Source: Panopea generosa (lineage: Eukaryota > Mollusca > Bivalvia > Adapedonta > Hiatellidae). From it: DNA of 64,000 nt. The DNA lies in NCBI GenBank assembly GCA_029582155.1, contig CM055898.1, positions 18,750,229 through 18,814,228 of the forward strand, read 5' to 3'. Made by a program: the position numbers and the translations under genes. The first letter of the stretch is position 1; each line of letters starts with the position of its first letter. A model generated the notes under the pieces. It worked only from the letters and a program-made list of their open reading frames with translations, made no database searches and was not told where the DNA came from. Shown here piece by piece: positions 25,601-37,600 of the stretch.

Positions 25601-28600
25601 GAAAACACCCCTTACCTCAATTGGGAGAACATCCATTAGCTCAGTTTGGAGAACACCCATTACCTCAGTTGGGAGAACACCTATTACCTCAGTTGGGAGA
25701 ACACCCATTACCTCAGTTTGGAAAACACCCATTACCTCAGTTGGGAAAACACCTATTACCTCAGTTGGGAGAACACACATAACCTCAGTTGGGAGAGCAC
25801 TCATCAGCTCAGTTGTAAAAGCATTAGTAAGATCAGTTGGGAGAGCACTCTTCAGCTCAGTTGTAAAAGCATTCGTAAGCTCAGTTGGGAGAGCACTTTT
25901 CAGCTCAATTGTAAAAACATTCATAAGCTCAGTTGGGAAAGCAGTTATTAGCTCAGTTGTAGAAACTTCATAAGCTCAGTTGGGAGACCACTCTTCTGCT
26001 CAGTTGTAAAAACATTTTAGGCTCAGTTGAGAGAGCACTCATTGGCTCAGTTGTAAAAACATTTGTAAAGTCAATTGGGAGAGCACTCATCAGCTCAGAT
26101 GTGAAAGCATTTGTAAGCTCAGTTGGGAGACCACTCATCAGCTCAGTTGTAAAACATTCATAAGGTCAGTTGGGAGAACACCCATTACCTTAGTTGGGAG
26201 AACACCCATTAGCTCAGTTGGGAAAACACCAATTACCTCAGTTGGGAGAACACCCATAACCTCAGTTGGGAGAACACCCATTACCTCAGTTGGGAGAGCA
26301 CTCATCAGCTCAGTTGTAAAAGCATTTGTGAGATCAGTTGTGAGAGCACTCTTCAGCTCAGTTGTAAAATCATTCGTAAGCTCAGTTGGGAGAGCACTCT
26401 TCAGCTCAGTTGTAGAAACATTCATAAGCTCAGTTGGGAGACCACTCTTCAGCTCAGTTGTAAAAAAACGTTTTATGCTCAGTTGGGAGAGTACTCATTG
26501 GCTCAGTAGTAAAAACATTCGTAAAGTCAATTGGGAGAGCACTCATCAGTTCAGTTGTGAAAACATTTGTAAGCTCAGTTGGGAGACCACTCATCAGCTC
26601 AATTGTAAAAACATTCATAAGGTCAGTTGGGAGACCACTCTTTAGCTCAGTTGTTTAAACATTCATACGCTCAGCTGGGAGAGCACTCTTTAACTCAGTT
26701 GTGAAAGCATTCATAAGCTCAGTTGGGAGAGCACTCTTCAGCTCAGTTGTAAAAACATTTGTAGGCTCAATTGGGAAAGGACTCATTGGCTCAGTTGTAA
26801 AAACATTTGTAAGGTCAGTTTGGAGAGCACTCACGAGCTCAGTTGTAAAAACATTCATAAAGTCAGTTGGGAGAGCAGTCATCAGCTCAATTGTAAAAAA
26901 ACATTTGTAAAGTCAATTGGGAGAGCACTCTTCAGCTCAGTTGTAAAGGCATTCATAAGCTCAGTTGGGAGAGCACTCATCAGCTCAGTTGTAAAAACAT
27001 TCATAAGCTCAGTTGGGAGAGCACTCTTCAGCTCAGTTGTAAAAGCATTCATAAGCTCAGTTGAGAGAACACTCATCAGCACAGTTGTAAAAGCATTCAT
27101 AAGATCAGCTGGGAGAGCACTCATCAGCTCAGTTGTAAAAAACATTCATAACCTCAGTTCGGAGAGCACTCATCAGTACAGTTGTAAAAACATTCGTAAG
27201 ATCAGTTGGGAGAGCACTCTTCAGCTCAGTTGTTAAAACATTGTAGGCTCAGTTGGGAGAGCACTTTTTAGCTCAGTTGTAAAAACATCAAGGTCAAAAG
27301 GTCAGTTTTGAAAGCAATTATCAGCTCAGTTGTAGAAACATTTATAAGCTCAGTTGGGAGACCATTCTTCAGCTCAGTTGTTGAAACATTTTAGGCTCAG
27401 TTGGGAGAGCACTCATTGGCTCAGTTGTCAAAACATTTGTAGAGTAAGTTGGGGGAGAGCACTCATCAGCTCAGTTGTAAAAACATTCATAAGCACAGTT
27501 GGGAGACCACTCATCAGCTCAGTTGTAAAAACATTCATAGGCACAGTTTGGAGAGCACATATCAGCTCAGTTGTAAAAACATTTGTAAGCACAGTTTGGA
27601 GAGCACTCATCAGCTCAGTTGTAAAAACATTCATAGGCACAGTTTGGAGAGCACTCATCAGCTCAGTTGTAAAAACATTTGTAAGCTCAGTTGGGAGAGC
27701 ACTCATCAGCTCAGTTGTAAAAACATTTGTAAGCACAGTTGGGAGAGCACTCATCAGCACAGTTGTAAAAACATTCATAGGCACAGTTTGGAGAGCATTC
27801 ATCAGCTCAGTTGTAAAATCATTTGTAAGCTCAGTTGGGAGAGCACTCATCAGCTCAGTTGTAAAAACATTTGTAAGCTCAGTTGGGAGAGCAGTCTTCA
27901 GCTCAGTTGTTAAAAACATTCATAAGCTTGGGAGAGCACTTAATAGCTAGTTGGGAGAGAGCACTTGTAACCTTAAATGCAAAAATGCCAGATAGTTAAA
28001 ATTGGGAATTGTGAGAATAATTAATTGCTCAGTTGAGAGGGCATTCATCACTGGTAGCTTAGTTGTGTGATTACTTGTTAGGTCACTTGTAACAACTTTC
28101 ATAAGCTCAGTTTGGAGAATTTGGAGTAAATTGACCTTTCACTACTTCTATTTTGAAAGCTTTCATTAACTTAGTTTCGAAAATATTAGGCTACAAAACT
28201 TGTAATTACCAGTTACTACAAAATGGTGGTTCATATATTAGGTAAAGGATGCCTGTAGGTGTTTTCATATTTCATTTCATGTAACAAATTATAATTTTCA
28301 GTAATACGGCTTTACTGCTGTTTACTCTAGTACTTGTACTCACAGCAGAACAGTACCGGTAATTACAAAAAAAAATTGTAATTGGCTATCAGCGGTAATA
28401 ATTTGTTTAAAAAAAAAAAGAGAGAAATAAAGATTTCTATTCAACTATCTAAATCTTTGAAGAAATATTTTTTAGGAGTGAGTAGAAAACATATATTCCA
28501 CATTGGTTTATGTAACAGATGGTAAAATTGTTTTGTGAAGAACTCCACATTTTATGTAACAGCTGGTAAGAGTTGTTTTGTGAAGAACTCCCCCTGGAAC

Positions 28601-31600
28601 ATAAAATAAATTAGATAATGGTGCTTTTTTTTACCTTTCAAACTTACACATTAGCAGTATTTATTTTCCATTTAACTTTCCTTTAACCAGTAAATAAGGC
28701 AACACTAGATTTTAATGAGGTAATGATAGCCAAGTGAGAACTTACTTACACTGAGTTAACCAGGTGCCAAACAGCAGTAGTGAATTGGTCGTAACAGTGA
28801 TGCAGGGATAAATCCAGACTAGCATATTGTAAAATTGACTACAGTTTGTTTAATTCGCATAATTTACATTTTTGTTTGTTTATGATTGGTTGCCATAGTA
28901 ATGATCCATCCATAAAAAAAATGTGCTTCAGATTCTTTTCAACTTTTAGATGCATAAATATGTTAAAGTGGGTGATAATGTTAATAGACTGGTGTGTAAT
29001 TTAATGATTTTGTTTATTAAGCAGATTCATTTTACCCAGTGCATATAGATCAAAATACTTGAGGTCATTTGTATTACCATGTGGATTTAATACACCTGTC
29101 TGGGCGCTCTGAGGTCTTGTGGTCTAGCCTGTCACTGCTTAAATCATGGGTTCAAGCACAGAGTTCAAAATGTGATGTTGTTGTATGGTGTTTAGCATTG
29201 CTTTCAACAATTTTTCAGTCCTATTGCAACATTGTCTACTTAAGACAGTTTTCTAAACATTGCCAAACTGGAGTATCGTGCCTCAGACACATTGTATGAT
29301 AGCTTTCCAAGTTTCATTATACTGACACCGGGCCAACCAGACATAGAACGATCCTCTAAATGTTGAGTGCCAAGTTAAGACAGTCTTGGTACCATTTTTT
29401 CAAGTCTTTGGTATGACCTGTTCAGGGATCCAACCCGTAATCTTTTGAAAGTGAGGCAAATGCTCTATCAACAGATCACTGCTAATGTTACTTTAATGTA
29501 AGAGAGTTTGTCAATTACTTATGGAGGGATGGTGGGTTCACTGTAATGTCTTCCTCCATCAATTGATGTCATAATTACATAACATGTCATATGTTGGCTT
29601 CATTGAAACAATTATATAGAATGCAAGTATTTGGTCTAAAGTAGGCATAGCACATTAATACTCTCAACTGGATTTTTAATGTGTTTGTTTGATTGAATAT
29701 TTTATTAAGTAACTGATTACTTTCCAACTTGAATCAGCGGTGAGAGACAATAACAATAAGATGCAGTGTCATGTATCAATCATTGCAGAAACTGTGGCTG
29801 GGTTTGGATTCAAACTCACAACCCCAGCACAGTTAAGCTTGTTATGAAATTCTGCAACTTTAGTTTCCAGTAAAACTAATATGCTCAGTGCCAAGTGTTA
29901 TATATCTAGTAAAATAAAATATTTGATGCATGTTGACCTTATTTTGATCAAAGTTTTGGCCTACATTTGAACGTTAGAACAAAAATGCTAATTTTATGGT
30001 TGTTAATATCACTGGCCCTCATACCTTACCCACCTGGTGATCAATGTTGTGTTTGAATATTGAGTCAATACTTGAAATCTAATCCTCTGTTATCTCCACT
30101 GGTTGAAGAGCTTAAAGCCTGTGAATTAGTTCAATTACATGTTATTTTTGGCAAATATGTCTTCAAAAGGGGTTCTGATCAAACAAGAATCCGTGTTTGC
30201 CGTGTTTGTAATGCCACGGAAGCCAGTATCTGAAGCCAACGTGATACTTTACAATTGGTATCAGTCTGTAAATAATTGCCAAATTATGTGTTGATATGGA
30301 CAAGGTGTAGTGTAGAACTAATATATTGATTATATTATAATATCTTCTCACTGCCGTGCATTCTGCCAACCTGCTGTTTTGTTGTTTCTGGGTTACTTGA
30401 GTAGGACAAAGCCGTAAAATGAAACATGATTACAGCAAGTGTAAAATAAAGCAAACGTAATATATAAGCAGTTGTGTAATAGGTTGAAATGGTTCTGATA
30501 TTTATTATATAATTTCAAACAAAATATATTTATACCAATAGTTCATTCCCTTATCTAAATCGCAGGTTCAAAGGTTACTGTGTTTTCAAGATATTCAATA
30601 CTTCCCACCACATAACACATTTATCAGTGCAATCTACTTGAGTTTAACAATATATGTATTGCTTTAAGTTCACAGGATCAAAGGTCGAGTTCATTAAAAT
30701 TGACTAGGTTGTTTCCCAGTAATTGGGTCGACAGTCAAGGTCATTATTGCATTAAGTAAAATTATAACTTACTTTCAACCATTTTAGAACTGTATTAAAG
30801 ATAAACATCAATAAAGCTTCATCATTGAATTCTGTATGGGTATAACATAGGGTTAATTTCTGGCCAAATGTCAAGGTCACTCTGAATATAAATATGTTTT
30901 ATTCTCGGTTGTACCTGATTTCACGGAATTGCAATGGTGTTTTACCTTTGTTAAAGATAAATAAAGTAGCTTTCTGCGGAGATAATTAAGTATCTGAACA
31001 CTTTTAACAGAACAAACATTTAATTTAAAAAAATATATCTATAATAATATAGAGCATTTCTGGAAATATGTATATAGCCTGCCCCGGGTAGCTCATTTGC
31101 TATTGATCTAGAGATCGTGAGTTTGAATTGCGCCTGACCAGTCTCTGATGTTTTATAACCAGCATTGTGTCTCATTGTTATTTGTCTCTCTGTTTGTCTC
31201 TTGTCCCACTGATTCAAGCGAAAAAGGTATTGGTTAACCTTCCTGAATCCGGGGAAAGAGAGGTTTAACTGATCGTCTGTTAGTCATCAATGGCATAAAA
31301 ATTATGCTAAATATTCAACAAACAAATATGACACAATATTACTCACAAGATATTACGTATTTCTGCCAAATGAATGGGCGAGAGAAAGTTGCCTTGAGAT
31401 CACTGGGAAGGAGTCAAAAGCTTCATTTCAAATAAGAAAGCTCAAAATTTGTTGAGAGGCATCAATGCTTTCTTAGTTTCTTATGTATTTACTAACATGC
31501 ATCATTCTGCTGTCTTCCTTATTGTGTCAACAGGTTTCTGGTATGAGACCTATGTTGTGTGAGAGAGCTGCATCAAATAATAATAAAACCCATTCATAAA

Positions 31601-34600
31601 ACAGCAAAAAAAACATAATTATAGAGTTAAACAAATAGTGGAAAGGACTTGTATGCATAATCGTCTTGATATAGCTGAGTTCACATTTCCGTGCCAGTAT
31701 GAGGTATTAGCAGACTTATTGTTCCTTCTTAGAAATATTGGCACAGACTTGGATGTCAATGGAATCAGTACGGAAGCACACACGCTACTTTTACGCAGAA
31801 GCAAGATAAATACTAGATAAGTGTGCAAGCTGACAAATATCTGCAATAAATGTCTACAATGTTGTTTTTTGTATAACAATGGGACTTGAATGTATCTTGG
31901 GCAAACAGGAGATATTGTAATGGAATGGAATAGAACGGAAATTGGGGTAAAGCCATCGGTAAAAAATTATGTGAGACGGTTTGCCAGTTACTTGCGGAAT
32001 GTTTGCCAGTTACTTGTGGAAGGTTTGCCAGTTACTTGTGGAAGGATTGTGGTTCTACTCCGCTTCATGACTATACATCCGATGCTTTCCTCCGCCAATA
32101 GAACTTGGCCCTTCTACAGCCTGTAATTTGTTGAAAATGACATCAGACCCCATTCCCAATAAAAATTGCATACAATGTGTTTGTTTAAATCAGTTTCTTT
32201 ACAGTTATTTGTTTATAGTGGCATGTATTCTTGGTAATGTTTTTTTGTTAGAAATGATGAGAATTTACTTGTTTAACCCTTTACTTCATAGATACATGTT
32301 TTCCCGCACCAATCACAGAAAGCCTTTGAAAACAGTGCAGGAAGAGTTCAGATTGCTCGTTATGAGCAATCTGAACACTTTCTGCACTGTTTTCCACTCT
32401 GTCTGTTAATATAAACATAATTCACCCATTGCTGATACGTGATGAATTAATGCTTACAATTTGGAAGAGTCCAAGAAAATGCTTATGGTGTAAAGGGTTT
32501 AATGATGTTTCAACAGGTTAAATATGTACATGAAAATCCCCCTCCCCCTTACATACTTGCCTTGGCGGAGTTTTAACCCCTGCATCAGTAGACGTTGTCA
32601 GGTTTGAGTCGCAGTCTGCTCTACTCACTGCTCCACTGCTGCTGCTCTCTTTATGTAAACATGACAGGGAAAATATTCAGTATACATTTGGTCTGGGATA
32701 TGTTTGCTTTATAATACAGCCTGCCAATTGTTGAGTAAATATTTGTGAAGATCTGTCGGCTCTGTAGTTTGATTGATCGATATATGTAATACCAGGACCA
32801 TGTGTAATAGTGAATAAACAGTTTATTCATATATTTAGTGAGACACTTTTTTGTTAGTCTGCACTTTTTAAAAAAAAGTAGTTCTTAAAGGTTTACCTGA
32901 TTTGACTACATAGAAATGGAGACACAGTATTGTCAATATGTTTCTCTAAGAGTGAATGCTTTTGGTTATTATTTGCGTATGTCTTTATATTTTATTGATA
33001 TCATGAGACAAAAATATTATCTTGATAAATATTATATGATAATATGTGAAGTTGAGCTTTTTTCAAACTGACATTATATTATGCTGTGTTTCTGGCTCAG
33101 TAACCGTCTGCCTGTCCATCCTGGGGTCTTGTGGAATCCCTGCCCAGCCACAGTCTCGGTGATGATTGATCAGGAACTGTCCTGAATCACCCACTTCTGA
33201 ATATGTGGATAAGTAGTCAGAGACTTGCAGAGAAAATATGTATTTGGTACTGGTGAACCAGCTAGCAGATACAAGGAATAGTGACAATAGTGATTTAATG
33301 GGTAGGTAACCTGCATTAAATAACTGAAATACTGTTGAAAAATGCTAAAAAAAAACATGCAAATAAACCTTTTTGTCAATGGGAAGTTATAAATTATTAA
33401 AAAGGGAAAGTTACCAGTCAAAGGGAAGTCACTGTGAGATTCAAGTACATCTGTCATCACTTTAAGATTCAAGTACTTCTTTATTCTGTATATATATACA
33501 CACATATGTATGTGCATATTTTACTCAATCAGTGTTGTATGTATATTTTACCTTTCATGTAAAAGAATGTCAGTCTATAAATAAGATCTTTATGATGAAA
33601 TCAGGATTTCAGTTTTCATGCAGAAACAAGAAAGGTATCTCTGAAACAGGTGTAAACAATGCACGCAGGTAGATCGTGTACACCTTTTACAAACCTTCCT
33701 GCAGGTCCCTCATTATGTTTTGGGCTGCCCCAACATCATGACAGTGCATCAAAACTTTAATCAATAAAAAGACAAGGTGTAATTTACTGAAATAAATTAA
33801 AACAACAAAGCTGTTCTTTGAAGTTTCTCTGCCGCCTGAAACGTAGTTTATGTGTCACTGAAAAATATGGTAATGTTTTGTCAAGAGAAATGTACTGTTG
33901 GCTGAGTGGTCAAAGGTGATGTCGTAGGATAGATATCTCTCCTTGCTGGGTTAATGGGTTTGAGCCAAGCCCGATCCATAGATTTTAAGGAGTAAAGTTA
34001 ATTAGTTCGGCAGAATATTGAGGATGGTTTAACTCAAATTTATATCATATAATATAATAGTCCACGGTCACCCTCCACCAGTAAAAACAAGTATTATGTG
34101 AGTAAAATGTGAGTTAAAACCTCTGTTCAATCTCATTCCGTGATGAATCATGATATAACTATATTCCCATGTAAATAAAAATTGCGGCTTTGTTAATGAA
34201 CCTCTTTAGATTGCACACCAGCACTCAGATGAAGAGTAGCAAATAGAGGTCCTGAAAAAAAACAAAAAAAAAACATACCAAAAATCTGTCTAATGTCAAT
34301 CTGTAGTTAATCATAACTAGAACTATCTATACCTCACTGCTTGTGATTATATGCGCAATTATGTTCAAAGATACCTGTGTACGTTTTCCTTTATACAGAA
34401 CACATGTCTACAGCAGAAGCAGAACTTTTCCCACGCTTTTGATAAAAAAGTTCTCTTTAATGAAGAACCTCTGTATGTAAAAAGTGTAGGGGAGGTAACT
34501 GAATATTTAAATTTCGCAAGAGTTCATGAAGATACAGTGCCTCGGCATCATATTCTGGTACTTTCTCAAGTGCTTTCAAATGATCACTAATCTATTTTCA

Positions 34601-37600
34601 AGCCAATACTTATCCATTGACGTGGATCGTAGGAATTTTCTCTGCTAGCATCATCTGTGCCTATGATGCTGTGTAAATAATGTTACTAAATATAACACTG
34701 CCACTTGGCTTAAGTACTTAGTTTGCTTCTTATTTATAGCAAACAATAGTTGGGGAAATGTTATGAAACATTCTCCGATTTCCACCAAAGCATTCCTTAC
34801 CTCATGTCATGGAGTATTTGTTCACAGCAAAAAGAGGCAATTATAGACTGACAGATGAGTGTCTTCAGTAGAACACTTTCCTAACTTAAGTTGAAAATGA
34901 ATTGTTCATTAATTTGAAAAGAATGATACAATCAAATAATGCACAAGATATCTCCAACATCCATGACAACAAATACATAAATAGTTTGTTTGAACTACCC
35001 TGAAAGTTTTGAAAGTTTGTAAGGTAGCTATAAATCTAAAGTCTCCACCCCCAACCCCCCCTCTCCCCCCATTGCCACATGAGCAACTATACACGGCAGC
35101 AGCTATGAGTCATTTACCCACTCCTGTTGTTGTTAACACATCTGCAAGCATCCTCACCTACATGTGGAAGCTGAGAATATTATTTAACTATTATACTACA
35201 GTATATTCTGGAATCTGCCCACTGAAAAAATGAAAAGAGGCTAATAATAAAGTATCAGATCCTACTAGGGGCAACTAGCCTACTGATAATCAGCCAAGAA
35301 TGAAAAATATATATGTAACACCTTGAACAAGATCATTTTTGGTTCCAAGGCAGGAAGCAAGTCACACAAAATGGTTATTATGTTAAAGGTCATGCAGTGA
35401 GACAGTAATTATTTCCGTGTGATTCTATGCATGATATGTTGTGTAAGTAGGTTATATCTGGACATAATTATTGCTACTACTTTACCTGTACTTGGTGGCA
35501 TGCTTACCTGGCAGGGTGTAACAACAGGAATTCAGTATTTATGAAGGATGTCAGGCACACTGTAATGATTACTTAGGCACCACTTACAGAGAGTCCATAC
35601 ATACAGTAATAAACATACTCATACACTTATTCTGTCTTCATCTGTGGGTTTTACTTATTTCCTTATTACAGGGTAAGTATGTGCAGCATATTTCAAAATG
35701 TCCAGACAGCTAACTTGGATGTGTGCAGTCCATTCTAAGATTCTCCTTCCAGAACACCCCTACAGATAGAATTATCATGGCCCAACACGCATTATATTGT
35801 GAAGTGTTCTGCGTGTGTACATGGGGGCCAGTTTTCGATGTGAACACTCAATGAAAGAGAAAGTTCACAGTGTGATAGGTTATCACACCTTGCAGATATT
35901 TTTGTAATATTTCTATGAGCAGGCCTTAGATCTACTTTCGTATTGCTAGTGTTGGGATAGGCAGTGTAATTTTTTTCTTTTTCGACTTTCAGTTCAATTG
36001 GTTTGTTCCTTTTAACCTTTTATTGAAGGATTTAATTCATGAGTGACCACCGGATATAAAATTCAATTTATATGAGCTGTTGTGATTAAATGGATTAACA
36101 GGATTAAGGCAAAAACGAGGTGTGAAAGTTGATGTTGGCGGTGTATATATAGCCTGTGTGACAGAAGTGCAGTTCATCTAGGTCAATGTAATCAGACACA
36201 TAACATGTCACACTGACACATATAATATGAAAGATCAAAGGTTGAAGCATTTATAGGAAGGAATAAAATTGAAGAAATTGTCATTGTGCAGTTTTCTATG
36301 CAAAGGTTAGGGTAGTGGTTAAACTAATATTTAGTCAGAAAATTAATATTTAAGCTAAAGAAAGACATAACAGGGGGAGAAGTGGATTTAAAGGAAGATT
36401 AAATTGATGATAATGCTTAAGTCATAAAATAATATTTACTTAACTTTCATATACCTAATTTGGTAGTTATATTTTTATTTCTCTTTGCCATTTATTATAA
36501 ATTTGACTTCAACTTGGAAAATGGCATTAAGTGGAAATATTTTGAATTTCGTACACAGTTTTGAAAAGATGACCAGATCTTTAGCTTGAATATATATGAG
36601 AAGGACTTGTGTAGTGATATTACAGTTGTGAAATATGTCTTATGGCAGTGGTTCGTTCCGCTATAGTCCTTTGACACGATATGCTGGAGCAAGTTCCAGT
36701 CACGGATTATCTGGCAGTAGCCACTCATTGACTGGTACCACACCTTACACAAGTGGATTGTATACCCCTTATGGTAGTGGGTCTTACAGCAGCCCAGTAA
36801 CTTCAGGTCTTGGATCGGGCTACAGCTCACGATCTGGGTCCACCAGCAGCTTGTCCAGTGTGGGTAGTAGTGGATACGGTTCAGTGCCATACAGGGTAGG
36901 TATATAATGGATGCTCTTTAATTAATTGCGTCTGTGACTAAATTCTTGTCCGGGCTATTTCTCTACAACCTCAGGTAGGAATTTTATGAAACTTGCTAGG
37001 ATGCATCATTACCAAGTGCAGATGTGCATAATATCTTTATGTTCAGGTTCGATGATTTTTCACAAAGTTATGGCCCTTTGATTCTGTCTGTGACCAAATT
37101 CTTGTCCGGGCTATTTCTCTACAACCCCATGTTGGAATTTTATGAAACTTGCTAGGATGCATCACTACCAAGTGGAGATGTGCATATTTTCTTTGTGTTC
37201 CGGTTCGATGATTTTCACGGAGTAATCGCCATTTCATTGAGTCTGTGACCAAACTATTGTCCGTGTTATTTCTCTACAACCTCAGGTTGGAATTTTATGA
37301 AATTTGCTATGTTGGTGTTCCAGTTGGATGATTTTTCACGGAGTTGTGGCCCTTTCATTCTTTATGTGAGGAAACACTTCTCCACTCTATTTCTCTACAA
37401 ACTCTGGTTGGAATTTTATGAAACTTGCTAGGATGCATGATTACCAAGTGATGATATGCATATTGTCTTCATGACACTATTTCGCTACAACCTCTGGTTT
37501 TAATTTATTGTTATTTTGTTCCGGTTCAATGATTTGCAAATGAGTTCTGTCAAGTGCAGAGCCAAATATTGTTCCTGCTTTGCAGTTTGGTATTTTTCAA

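Noticed and set aside
24900..25790. CRISPR-like array of regular 24-bp repeats
   Set aside because: The repeats are contiguous with no unique spacers, and the context is a eukaryotic intron.
24902..27950. Many ORFs of 60-207 codons on both strands with EHPLAQLG or TELMGVLP repeats
   Set aside because: They follow from satellite units of 24 and about 48 bp, which keep every stop-free frame open. Both strands are open at once and frames shift whenever a unit length varies.
34351..34590. 79-codon ORF with mixed composition
   Set aside because: No similarity recognised and no supporting splice or promoter signals; length is within chance for AT-rich intron.
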